Shown here piece after piece: positions 36,551-49,308 of a DNA stretch of 64,000 bases. The notes under the pieces were generated by a model. That model did no database searches and had not been told where the DNA came from. It worked only from the letters and a program-made list of their open reading frames with translations. Position numbers and translations under genes: made by a program. The stretch's first letter is position 1; each line of letters opens with the position of its first letter. Origin of the DNA: Falciphora oryzae (Eukaryota > Ascomycota > Sordariomycetes > Magnaporthales > Magnaporthaceae); contig JNVV01000070.1 in assembly GCA_000733355.1 (NCBI GenBank), positions 108,139 to 172,138 of the forward strand. The letters run 5' to 3'.

Positions 36551-38883
36551 GTGCCTCTCTTCTTGTGCTTCCTCTGGGAGCTTTATCTCTTGGCAGCATT
36601 CGGGGACAATCCTGCTGAGAGCGAGAAACCAAAAAGGTGGCAGCACAATCAATCCACCAACTTTTGGACCGTCTCGACAGGAGATCCGCTTAATAGAGAT
36701 CACTCCGCCATCATCAGCTGCAGACTTCACGTGGTCTTGCTCCTCGACAAGCCCAAGTTCGTGGCCCTGTCGTACGTCTGGGGCGATCCGGACGACACGA
36801 CCGAGATACTCGTCAACGGCACGCCGTTCCAGGCGACTGTCAACCTCGCTGCCGCCCTCAGACGAGCAGCCATTCATGCGCCAGCCGAGGTCCTGCTCGA
36901 TAAGGATGATGAATGGGAGGATGTGGGGGAGGATGAGGAGGGTGAGGAGGAAGGCGAGGACGCCACCTCGTGGTCAGCAACAGCCGAGGATCCTCACTTC
37001 CCCTGGCTCTGGGCCGACGCCATCTGCATCAGCCAGGCCGACAAGGGCGAGAAAAACCACCAGATCCCGCTGCCCAGATCCATCTACTCGGACGCCAGGG
37101 TCGTCGTCGGCTCGCTGGGCCATGGCGGCGAGCGGCTCGACCTCGGCCTCGAGCTGCTGCAGGACGCGTGTGCCGCCTATGAAGCCAAGGTTGGGCCAAG
37201 GCTCGACAAACTCCCCGCCGCCCCAGAGCTTCCCATCCTCCGCAAGGGCGTGCACAACGCGGGCTTCGACTGGCTGAGGTCCCTGCCGCCTCGTCTCCTC
37301 GGCCAGCCGCAAAGCCCAAGCCTCGCCAAGTTGGCGATGACGACGAGCTCCGACTCGTTCGGCCACATCGTGGGCCCCTCGGATGCCAACCGGATGGTTT
37401 CCTACTCCTGGTGCTCCCTGGTCAGCGCCGATGAGGGGCCGTACTTCTACCGGGCCTGGATCATCCAGGAAACGGCCCTGGCGAGGAATCTCGTCCTCGT
37501 GGGCGACGAGCGGTCCTTTAGCCTGACTAGGAACCTACGGACCGTCATCAACCCCACGGTCGCGTGCAACGTGCCGTCGCGCCCCAAGCCCGACCTCATC
37601 TCGGACCTATTGTGGCTTGGCGTCGAGGCGCTCACCGCGCTGCTCCACAAGCTGTTGACACCTTATCTGCTGAGGCAGCGCTTCTCCCCTGACTGGTGCT
37701 GGGACACCCACCTGGCCGGGCTGCGGAAGCACGCGATAGACAGGCGCGACCACGTCTACGGCGTGCTCGGCCTCTCCGGCCTGCGCGTTCAGGTTGACTA
37801 TAACAAGCCCGTTGGGGAGGTGCTAACTAACATGGTAGTGGTGCTGGTCGGGGGCTGCGCCGTCGCTTACCTGGACGAGCTCTTGATGTACGCCGGCGTC
37901 GGCATGCTCGCGTACACTCCCGACCTTCCATCATGCGTACCCTACCTTTTCCGTCCTAATTTACAGGCCTATATAACTAATGTTTATGAGCTCGACGTTT
38001 CCGCCGTCGTTTCCGCGGCAAAGGCTCCGGTGGATGGCATCTCGCGTATGCCGCCGGGCTTGACGCTCTCCATCAGGGGGATCCGCGTTGAGCACGTGGT
38101 CGGACGGCACCCAATTCCCGACTTCTTCTCCACAAATCTCGAGAACGAGGACGCTTCGACTTTATGGAATACGCTGCGGGGCGACGGGAGCTGGTGTGCA
38201 AAGCCCAAGGCGCATCCATCCGCATCCCCGGCGGAGGTTTTCATACAAACGCTCTTTCCGGATCTGGTAAGGGCGTTGAGGCAACAGCTACACACTGCCG
38301 GCGAGGAGGCAGTTGCCAACATCTCGGCACGATCCGCCGCCGCTGAAATCATAAACTGGATGCTCAACTCGTCGTCTGCGGGGTACTCGATGCGGAGCGC
38401 CGAGTTCAGATCGCACCGCCACGGTAACATCTCGGACCGGCTTCGGCTTGTCCACGGCATCGCCATCACCGCGCGTCGGCCCGAATGGTCCCCTGCTCAC
38501 ATATATCATGGGATAAACCAGCTGGGCGGCCAATGCCTGTTCAGAACTGATGCAGGCAAACTCGGTCGGGGCCCAGAGGGACGCTACCGGGAGACGTCGT
38601 GTGCGTGCTCGAGGGCGTTCTCTTGCTCGCGCTGCTGCGTCGTGACGGAGACGCCGATGTTCTTGTGGGCCTATGTTGCGCCTTCGACCTCATGGATGGG
38701 AAGGTGGCGAGCGAGTCTGTTGCCAAGGGGGTGCGGCGGTGGAGGAATTGGTGCTCAAGTGAGGAGAGTAGGGTGTCCGTCACATGTGGCTCAACCCAAG
38801 GGAAAAGGGGCGGCGGTAAGGGGAACCGAGGGCTACACGGCCGGGCGACACAGGTGGGCCAGGCGCGGTGCCGTTTAAAATAG
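36551..38883 (+). CDS. HET-domain (heterokaryon incompatibility) protein, C-terminus frameshifted
   Basis: Single open frame 36551-38878 (775 aa). The HET domain spans about residues 65-320: KFVALSYVWGDPDD, then WLWADAICISQADKGEKN (canonical CINQ is CISQ here), and YFYRAWIIQETALARN. An acidic insertion rich in E/D/G follows the first motif. RRDHVYGVLGLSG in the middle is typical of fungal HET proteins. Near 38560-38600 the family-like sequence moves to another frame: PGDVVCVLEGVLLLALLRRD and LVGLCCAFDLMDGK are read from 38585, ending at 38883. The in-frame tail is Cys/Ser/Arg-rich noise. Either a natural 1-nt indel or a sequencing error has altered the last 100 codons. HET proteins trigger cell death on allorecognition; the start at 36551 is the first ATG of the frame and uncertain. 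Confidence 0.78.
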
Positions 38884-38913
38884 CTCGGCCATGTAGCTGG
38901 GGAAACAGATAGC

Positions 38914-39369
38914 ATGCCCAACACATCTTATAACCCGGTAAACACTTTATCGCAACCAATGAGCATGGAAGCCATATTCGACGACGAGCGCCGGGACGTG
39001 CTGGTGCTCCTCGAGGGCACTGCCTCGGCTAGGGTTAGAGGCGCCGACTCGACGAGCACCTACTCCCAATCCCCGTACACCAGCACCCGCTCTCCCGTGC
39101 GCAGTATGCTTGATTTCGATGGGTCGCCCGGTCCCGTCTCGGGGTCTGCTGCGGCCGCCAAGGAGAGGAGTCCTCGCCCGGCTCCTATCATGCCTGTCCG
39201 GAGCATGCTGGACCCGGACAGCCCTCACACGTCCCCGCTCACCAGCCCGTGCGCGCACTCCATCAGCGGGCCGTCGACGCATCACCCGGTAACAGATAGC
39301 TCTGAGAACCCCGAGTTGAGTGCTTGGCGTCGACGCCATGGTTGCGCGTTGAACCTGTCGATGCGTTAG
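38914..39369 (+). pseudogene. Ser/Pro-rich protein fragment with repeated PVRSMLD motif
   Basis: A 151-codon frame with two copies of S/M-PVRSMLD-x-D (about residues 60 and 95) in a Ser/Pro-rich, probably disordered context. Its 5' half looks like genuine low-complexity protein and stops abruptly. I have an impression that repeated RSMLD motifs occur in long fungal regulatory proteins, but cannot name one. Probably the N-terminal piece of a duplicated gene. Confidence 0.3.
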
Positions 39370-40491
39370 GGTTGACTGCTTTCAGAGGTGGACCATACCG
39401 TTCGCGGCGTTCGTGGCTCCTCTGCGGAAAATTCCGGTGCCCAGCGAACCTCGAATCCCGCCTCTAGGTTCTGTCGGGCTTGGCGTATAGCATCGCCTGC
39501 GGATGTTATCGCCGCGGTGCTGGAGGAGTTCTCGTGCTTCAAGGTGCTGGCCATCGAAGTGGCCGTTTCGGATAGTCGGACGGCAGAACGTGAATGTCCG
39601 CTCCTATATCAAAAGCTGGGCGTCGCCGATGCAGCCGAAGTACTAGATTCGGGTCCACCAGAAGCGAGAACGAATCGGGTTCGGGCGAAATATCCGGCGA
39701 CTCTTGCTTGATGGGGAGTTCGATTTGCCTCCGCCGTCGGACGTGGCCGCGCCGACCGGTTTCTCGCTTGTTGCAAAGAAACAGCATCAGACCGATGGCC
39801 TCAATAATAAGGGACTCAAAGCGGCCGCCTCGTCTCCGACTCCTGGTTTACTTCAGCGTCCCTTGCCGGCCCCGATAACTGTGACCTTCCGTGCCCAGAA
39901 TTCCCCCTGTCTACCCACTTGTCTCGGGGCGGGCGTCCGGCAGGCGCGCGGCAAGCATGACCTCATCGCCAGCCAGCTGGTGGGCATCCTGGCCGCGGGC
40001 GAGACGGACCAGGCGTACGTCGACATATTATCGAGACATACCACAAACGCATACCCACAGTCGTGTTTGGCAGCGGCACTCCCGGCACTCGTCGACCCGT
40101 TGATGGTTACCCCTGCTCGACTCGGCAGGCCCCGGCCGGGGCCATCCGCCAAAATCAGCTGCGACATCGCGCGATATCGTTGTAGACCTGGTAGGGCAAA
40201 AATGCTGTTAGACCGATGCAGTGGCCTTCTGGGGCACAGCGCGCGCAGACAACGCCGAGCTGGTGCACTTCTTTGGAGCGGCGAGGTTACGCCGCGAATG
40301 TGGATTCCATCTGACGAAGTCAATCGGGCAGGTGGGCTGCTTTCGAGGTCGAAGAGGGAGGTCAGGTCACTTTACAAAACTCGACAATTGCGCGGGAAGT
40401 CCCAGTTGGTAGAGTCCGTGCCGCCAATTCACATCAAGCGCGAGAAACTGCCGTGTGCCATTCCCGTCTGTTCGCGGTTCTTAGGCGTACG
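39370..40491. other. No supportable gene
   Basis: The 271-codon plus frame (39704-40519) and the minus frames here have no recognisable domain and overlap extensively. The sequence ends at the AG microsatellite of the repeat starting at 40492. Confidence 0.45.
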
Positions 40492-40845
40492 GAGAGAGAG
40501 AGAGAGAGAGTATATTTAACGTCGTCAAGTCGGGATCTACCTATCCCCGCCTCCCTAGGGGCATACGACGTGCTACCTAAGCTTATCTACACCAGGCTAT
40601 AGTGCTGCTATCGAGGCGCCTAACAAACCCGTAGGCCCATAGGCACACGGAAGTCGGGCCGCGTTCCGGCGCTCCTTGTTGGTGAACGGGCAATCGGCAG
40701 TAGGGCGAAAAGACGCCGGAGCGTTGTAATCGCAGTGGGTGGTAGAAGTGCGATCGGCTGGTAAAGGTTACCGGAGGAAGGAAAGGTCGGGTTTGGGCGG
40801 AGGGGACCTTGCAGGCCGGGGGTGCGGGGAACTAAGTATGTCTGA
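40492..40845 (-). repeat. Dispersed repeat copy 2, (CT)n tail on the minus strand
   Basis: Reverse-orientation copy of 17900-18363. The AG microsatellite at about 40494-40510 corresponds to the CT tail of copy 1, preceded on the minus strand by GACGTTAAATA. This copy is uninterrupted and so shows what the gap in copy 1 probably spans. Confidence 0.8.
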
Positions 40846-41338
40846 CTTTTTGGCGTCTGTCTGCTTGGGGGGGCAGCACGCGCTGCAACTCTGGGCCGCC
40901 CTCTCGACGAAGCGATCAAAACGGGCTAGGAGTCATCGTCAAGTGGCAACTATCCGAGGTGATGAGCACAATGCGTATCTTTTATCGGCGACGTCCGCAT
41001 TCCTGCCCGCAAACTCCAGCTTCTTAAACAGCAACTCGCACACACCATCGTTAGCATCTGGAGCCTGTATCCTTGTGAGAGAATCATGTCTTTTATTGGA
41101 GGTAGACGAGCAGACACTTTTCGCTGCGGCCATGTGATTTCTCACCCCGGCGTGCCCCCTAGCAGTCTTGACTCAACAGTTTCCCCTGGGGCAAGGATGA
41201 CCTGCGAACATCCGCCTTTGGCATGACGTGAACTTCCTTTTCCGGAAACCTTCTCGCCTTTGGTTGGCTGAGTCTTTAAATTCCTGGTTCTCGCCTGCTT
41301 TGGAATGTGGATGTGGGGTTTGCACAAGCGTGGGAATC

Positions 41339-41511
41339 TGTTGCACGCGGTGCAGGTTTTGATTAGTCAAGTGCACGGACGTGTTGGGCAGGACGCGTAG
41401 CAGGCAAAACTTTGCGGGAAATCTGTCCGGGCGGACATGGCGCATCATCAATCAGACAGAGCAAGCAATCAATCCAATCAGATCAATTCATTCTCGTTAC
41501 GCTGTGCAACA
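41339..41511 (+). mobile_element. Solo LTR of a Copia relative
   Basis: 173 bp bounded by TGTTGCAC and TGTGCAACA, with near-duplicate flanks GAATC (41334-41338) and TAATC (41512-41516). It shares with the reverse complement of the 186-bp LTR at 11472 the same ends, the GTGCA-GTTT block, TGATTAGT, GCAGGAC, CAATCAATC and GTTACGCTGTGCAACA. It lacks the heavy transition load of that element. It lies about 250 bp beyond the 3' end of the amylase gene. Confidence 0.75.
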
Positions 41512-41757
41512 TAATCCGGCTGGGGGTGTGCCTCGCGCAGATTTCCGTGAGAAGTGGGCATGGAGGCTTGCTATTTCTGGTCCGTCATAGGGTGTCGGGG
41601 CCATAAGAGAAAAAAAAAAAATCATGGTCGGATAGCTCTCCAGGGGAAATTAAACTTGTACCCTTTTCCATGGGTAAGCCGATAACCGCTACAGTGATGC
41701 TGTCGTTCCCGCGGCTCCGTCCCAACCACACATCACATTCCGTCGCTGTTAGCGGAG

Positions 41758-43623
41758 CTAATTACAGGTTGCGGTGCTGCCGAAAACACCACAGGCGCTG
41801 GCGGTCCCGCCGGCGGGCGTGACCAGCACGCGGTTGCTGCCGCCCTCCCACGTCGTGCTGTTGCACCTGCCGTATTTGACGAACTTGTACTCGACGGCCG
41901 TCGACGCCGGCAGGCCGACCGTGCCGGCATGCACCAAACCGCTCCCTGCCAGCGCCACGGCCTTGCACGGGTCCCAGCTGCCCAGGGCCGCCACGCTGCC
42001 GACCACGCAGACCGACTCGCCGTACGCGGGCGACGCCCCTTGCACGGCGAAGCGAACCGCGACGACGTCCCCGGGCCCTGCGGCGCCCAGCCTGGCGTTG
42101 GCGTGGATTGCAACGGCGGAGTCAGCGGCGACGTTGACCGTCGCGAACCCCGCGGCGTCGACGGTCACCTGGTAGCCGCTGCACGAGCCGGCGCTGCTGA
42201 AGTCGCCGCTGATTACGTCGCAGTACACGCCGGCGGCGAGGCTGGTTTTGAAGGCCCGGCTCAGGACGCCGCTGCTGCCTTCCTTGTTGATGATGACGAA
42301 GCCCCTGTCGCCGCGACCGAAGGCGATCTGGTTGCTGCCGTTGTCCCACCAGTCTGTGACGGACGGGTTCGCCAGGGTTGCATTGCGGAACCCGACCATG
42401 TTGGCGGTGGGACGTCGCCGGTGCTCGCACACCCAGCCCCCGCGCGTCTGGTTGAAGCAGTCCGGCGCCGTGGCACCACTCCGCCAGGGGCCCCTGGTCG
42501 ACCCGTCTGCGTTGTAGGGCGGGCCGAAGCTGGTATCGTAGCTGGTCTCCCTGAGGAAGGCATAGCTGGACATGAGCGCCGGGTACCCATACGGCCAGGC
42601 CAGCATGAAGACGTTGGCGAGGTCGTAGGCCACGCCGTCGTGGTACGTGAGGTAGTTGCCGCCGCCGCCGTGCCCGCGCTGCTTGTCGTGGTTGTCGGTG
42701 AAGGCGACGGCCTTGCTGCTGTTCATGAGGCCCCAGCTCTCGCCGAACGTTCTGAGGTCGGCCAGCTTGCCGCCGCCGACGGCGCCCGCATACTTGCCCC
42801 ACAGCTGGGGGCCGTAGCCGAACTCGGTCACCGTCACCTGCCCGTCCGACAGGCTAAAGTACTGGTCCGGCTGCACGGCCTCTCCGGAGGCCCCGATGAC
42901 TTCGAGGAACACGTAGGGCCGGGGCGAGAGACGCGAGTTGACGTTGTCGATGATGGCGCCCAGGTCCGTCGGGCTGATGTGTTTGGCGGCGTCGACGCGG
43001 AAGCCCTTGACGCCGAGGCCGGCCAGGTCGACCATGTAGTCCGCAATCTTCCCGCGCACGTGGTCGCTTCCCGTGTTGAGGTCCTGCAGGCTCACCAGCT
43101 CGCAGTTCTGCACATTGCTCTTGTTCTTGTAGTCGACGATCGCGCACACTGGCGAGTGGAAGTCGGCGTCGCCGTACAGGCCGGGGTAGTTGTGCCACGA
43201 CCAGCTCCGTCCGCCGCTGGACGTGCCGCCGTCGCCGCCGCACATGTGGTTGACGACGACGTCGGCGTAGATGGCCACGCCAGCCGCGGCGCAGCGGCCC
43301 ACCATGTCGGCGAACTCGGCGCGCGTGCCGCTCCGGCTGCGGTCCAGGCTGTAGCTCACGGGCTGGTAGCGCATCCACCAAGGGAAAGGGGCGCCGTCGC
43401 CGCTCGCGACCCAGTTGTGCTCGTTGGGCGGGGATACCTGGACGGCGGTGAAGCCCTTGGGGCCGAGGTGCGTTTCGCATTCCCGGGCGACGTCGCTCCA
43501 GCGCCACTCAAAGAGGTGCACGAAGGCGGTGCGGGGGTTCGACTGCGCTCCGGCGAAGCCGGCGGTGCCGTCCGGTGCGATCGCCAAGAGGGCGCGGAGC
43601 AACCAGCCGAAGCCGGCCGTCAT
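41758..43623 (-). CDS. Secreted GH13 (bacterial-type, GH13_32-like) alpha-amylase with CBM20
   Basis: Intronless 621-aa enzyme predicted to cleave internal alpha-1,4 bonds of starch outside the cell. The start at 43623 gives a hydrophobic leader (GWLLRALLAIA...GFAGA); in-frame ATGs at 43653 and 43749 would add residues before it. The mature part opens NPRTAFVHLFEWRWSDVARE, a pattern typical of actinobacterial amylases. Catalytic residues: nucleophile Asp211 in GFRVDAAKH, acid/base Glu241 in FLEVIG, and Asp313 in FTDNHD. A beta-sandwich follows, then a starch-binding CBM20 (about 520-621; VAVRFAVQG, GSWDPCKAVAL, VEYKFVKYG). No introns and high GC, beside a glucoamylase with five, suggest horizontal acquisition; that is inference. 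It is divergent from the glucoamylase gene. The 623-codon antisense frame across it is a GC artefact. Confidence 0.9.
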   Translation of the reverse strand: MTAGFGWLLRALLAIAPDGTAGFAGAQSNPRTAFVHLFEWRWSDVARECETHLGPKGFTAVQVSPPNEHNWVASGDGAPFPWWMRYQPVSYSLDRSRSGTRAEFADMVGRCAAAGVAIYADVVVNHMCGGDGGTSSGGRSWSWHNYPGLYGDADFHSPVCAIVDYKNKSNVQNCELVSLQDLNTGSDHVRGKIADYMVDLAGLGVKGFRVDAAKHISPTDLGAIIDNVNSRLSPRPYVFLEVIGASGEAVQPDQYFSLSDGQVTVTEFGYGPQLWGKYAGAVGGGKLADLRTFGESWGLMNSSKAVAFTDNHDKQRGHGGGGNYLTYHDGVAYDLANVFMLAWPYGYPALMSSYAFLRETSYDTSFGPPYNADGSTRGPWRSGATAPDCFNQTRGGWVCEHRRRPTANMVGFRNATLANPSVTDWWDNGSNQIAFGRGDRGFVIINKEGSSGVLSRAFKTSLAAGVYCDVISGDFSSAGSCSGYQVTVDAAGFATVNVAADSAVAIHANARLGAAGPGDVVAVRFAVQGASPAYGESVCVVGSVAALGSWDPCKAVALAGSGLVHAGTVGLPASTAVEYKFVKYGRCNSTTWEGGSNRVLVTPAGGTASACGVFGSTATCN

Positions 43624-45472
43624 GGAGAAGACATCCTGAGTTCGCGCAGGCATTTTATGGACAGGGGCCTCCGGCGGCCAATGCAGTATAGAAAGCGGCG
43701 GGAATACGATGCGCCAGGAAGGTGCGGAGGGAGAGTGGGGTCCAACCATACAAATACCCTAAGCAAAAGGGGCTGCCTAACAATCCACGTCGTCACATAG
43801 CTGGCATAGCTAAGCGACGATTTGTGTGCAATTTTATTTATGCGACCTCATCGGGTTACATTCTTAGGAATGCCCGTAGCCGGTCAAGTTGGACATAGTG
43901 TAATGGGTAGGTGGTGGTGCTGTCGGGGCATACATTGCAGGAGGTCGCACGTGTTCACCATAGGTACGTAACAAATCGGCTGGCTTCGACTCGCGGACAG
44001 TGAGGAGCTGAGCTACACGATAAGATACAGCACGTAATTGGGCAACCGTGCCAGAGCTTCTTGGGAGCGCGCATTGATACGGGCGTCCCCAGCCACCATA
44101 CCTAACATCCTTAGGTTTCCTATTTCCGTAGCGAGCATGTAACCAGCCGAAGACGCAGCAAATCGGCCCTACTCTCGGGGTTAGACATTCTCCCCGCAAT
44201 CGCTATGAGATACGGAAGGAAAGGAGGAGGGGGACAAACGCGGAGACGACGCCAGACGGCCCGATTCACAGCTCCCCGTGGATGCTAGTGGAAAGATGTG
44301 GAATGGGAGCGGAAAGAAGATTTCTGATGCTTAAATAACCTTGGCGCTTGATGGCCATCCAGCGTAACCCACCTGGTTATATGGCTGACAATTTTCACCA
44401 GTATGTGCTCGGGGCTGGGCCCCCGAACGTCGGGGAGGGGTAGCCTTTTCGCCCCGCTGGGAAGCGGCTTGCACGGCCCATGTGCACCCTTCTCTTGCTA
44501 AAATAAAGCGATCTTTGGTGGCATTGCAGGTGGCAAGCAATCTCTTTTTTGGGCTTTTGGGTCTTGTGAGAGCCGATAGTAGGGTCGTTGAAAGCGGTTA
44601 GGTGGGTTGTGTTGGGAAGAATTGCAGGCCGGAGGCCCTGGGTGCAGGATATCTGTGGGTGCCTGGAGGCCCGGTCACGTGGCCGGCCCGGGCCCTCTGT
44701 CAGCCATAACAGGTCTTGTCGGTAATTGATGTACTCCGCAAATGCCGAGCCGGGTGCGGAGAATATAGTAATCCTCCGGCCCGGACGTGCTTCTAAGATG
44801 CAAAGGCTGGGGGCTTTAAGTGGGGTGCATGCAGCTGACGTTGGGGAACAAAACAGAAAAGAGCAAATTACATGGCAGCTCGTGCCGGGCCGATAGACAG
44901 CGGAGGGGCGGGGGGCATGAACCATATCAGGTACTCCGCTCCCCCAGATCCGGAGACCACGCCCGGCCGGTAGCAACCCCTTGCCGGCTCTATTTTCCTG
45001 CAGGTCCAGCTAATTACGCCGAACTCCAACTGGCTCAACCAGGAGGAGAGACAGGTCCGGTCCGGCCGACTCTGCCTACCTTACGATGCAACCAGTGTGA
45101 ATCGGACCGATCCCACTGCGTAGTAGCACCTGCCCTTTCCTACCTAAGTAGACGTTCAACGTACGTTTAGATCGAGCGATGTGGCTAACCGTTGTCGGAG
45201 AACTCTCGTCTTTGATCGACATAGCCTCGGGCAAATATAGCTACCTCACCGGTGGTCAACACACCATTGCTACCACCGCCAATAATCCACCTCCAAGATA
45301 TTACTTACCTGGTACTACTATCTCAATGTCTCCATACCTGCCTGCTTGCTTGGCGAACCCGCCTTTCTGTTATATAAGGATACCCCGCCCGCATCCGAGG
45401 CCCTCCATCATAGCACCCCTAGGAGCTTAAGCCAGCTCCGTCGCCAACGCCACCACCGCCACAGCCGCCGCC
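43624..45472. promoter_or_regulatory. Divergent intergenic region between amylase and glucoamylase
   Basis: About 1.85 kb with no convincing gene; the 193-codon minus frame at 44395-44976 has no domain. A TATA-like TATATAA lies at 45371-45377, about 96 bp before the glucoamylase ATG. Both starch genes could share control elements here. I looked for CGG-N8-AGG/CGG AmyR-type sites near the glucoamylase and saw no clear one. Confidence 0.5.
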
Positions 45473-47768
<2,296 letters not shown>

Positions 47769-47951
47769 GAAGGGAGGGTCTAGCAGTCTTTTCGCACGCT
47801 TGTCGATATAAAGTTTGTCTCTAATGAGGAACACGATTTCGTTCATTGACAAGGAGACCATGTTTGTGTGATTTCCATCCAACCCCATTATGCCAACGCC
47901 CCTTCTTCTGCGTCTCGAGAGAAAAGTATGTGTGGGCCGACTTGGGGGCTA

Positions 47952-48501
47952 TTACCGTCCACCGGCCGCCGACGAGATCCGCAGTAGCTCCTGCGTGAGT
48001 GTGCCGACGGCCCACTCCAGTGTCGTGCCCATGTCGATGTCGAGCGCCGCGCCGGGCTGGATCTGGACGTCGTGCGCGGCCCGTGCGGCCTCGTCCACTC
48101 TTCCCTCGACGTCGCCGCCCGCAGAGAGCCAGGCGTGCGCGTCCACGTAGTTGGGCCACACGACGTCCTCGACGTAGCCGTCCGGGTCCTTCCAGAAGCC
48201 CTCGAGCGTGACGTAGCTGGACCGGGCCCTGCGGCACCGAACCGCGACGTCGCGGCTCACGAGCAGGAAGAGCCGGAGGTCGAGCGCGCCCATGACGCGC
48301 CGCAGCCGCGGCGGGTGGTACAGCAGGAAGCCGTCGCGGACGCACAGGCTCGTCCGCCCAGGTGACAGGACGTCGTGTCCCGGCCCGCCCGGCCCCGCCC
48401 AGTCCGCGACCCGTGCCTTGAGCTCGGCGATCTTGGCGTCGGGCACGGGGCACTCGCCGACCGAGTTCTGGTCCTCTTTCGAGTCCAGGTCCGGCTGGTG
48501 C
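47952..48501 (-). pseudogene. NRK1: Nicotinamide riboside kinase, C-terminal fragment
   Basis: From an AG acceptor at 48502 the minus strand encodes the C-terminal two thirds of a fungal nicotinamide riboside kinase: DLDSKEDQNSVGECPVPD, DGFLLYHPP, LRLFLLVSRDVAVRCRRARS, YVTLEGFWKDPDGYVEDVVW, NYVDAHAWL, ending at 47952. The family phosphorylates nicotinamide riboside to NMN for NAD synthesis. The N-terminal exon with the P-loop (GxSSSGKTT) is not found upstream to 49300 on this strand. The piece is therefore a truncated, presumably non-functional copy, unless its first exon lies farther away. The preserved frame suggests fairly recent origin. Confidence 0.8.
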
Positions 48502-49308
48502 CTAGAATGGCAGAACATGTCCGGCCCAGATAGCACAAGTTGATGTTGATGCGGAACTCCCTCCGCCGACCGAGGGCAACTCATCTCAAGCCGCTGCTCA
48601 AGGAGATGAGCGACTTCAACCTGGGACCCACGCGCTGACCGAAGCCGCGTATACCTCGTCTTAACCCCCAGCAACGACAGGGCAACTCCGGGCCAAAATC
48701 TACGGCTTTATTCAGAGCCAGCAAGTGCCAAACGGGGACGATCCTAAAGTGAGAAGTGAACCCCCAAAAGGAACGTTTATCAACAAAATCTACCCCGCTG
48801 TTGAAAATAATTATAAAGGCGGCGCGGATACGGGCAGGCGCCGAAGAACAGCATGGATGGATGGATGTTCTCGAGCGTGGTGTTCTTGTGGTTTCTCTTT
48901 CTTGTTTTGTTGGGCAGCGATTTTCCATAGAGCTTTGACACGAGAACCATTCTTCGCCCATCGTGCCTCCTCCGCCGCCCTCCTTTCCGCATTCGAAGCT
49001 GTCGCCAGCGAAAGACAAACGACCCTCGGCGCCACGCAGCTGCGCCTCCCGTCCCCGGCTGCAGCTGAGGATCGTCTTATTCTGGCAAATCGTTTGTCGC
49101 CAGAAAACAGCACTTTTGGTCAGGCTAGAAATTTCAGCTTCTGTCGGGCATCGCCCATTTATCTCTCCTCTCCTCCTGCCTCCACCTCCCTCGCCCTGCT
49201 TCCACCCTTCTTTCCCCCCAGGCCCCAACCTTTAACTCCGGTTCATTTCCACATTCTTCCTCCATCGTCCTTTTTGCAGCATCTCGAACCATCACGGACT
49301 CAATTAAC
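48502..49308. other. No gene seen; upstream of the membrane protein gene
   Basis: A 215-codon minus frame (48581-49228) has no domain. The last 150 bp before 49309 are pyrimidine-rich (CTCC/TTCC runs), typical of fungal promoters and 5' leaders. Confidence 0.5.

Noticed and set aside
41929..43800. 623-codon plus-strand ORF antisense to the amylase gene
   Set aside because: It is the exact complement of a clear GH13/CBM20 gene in GC-rich DNA; its sequence is Ala/Val/Gly/Arg-biased with no domain.
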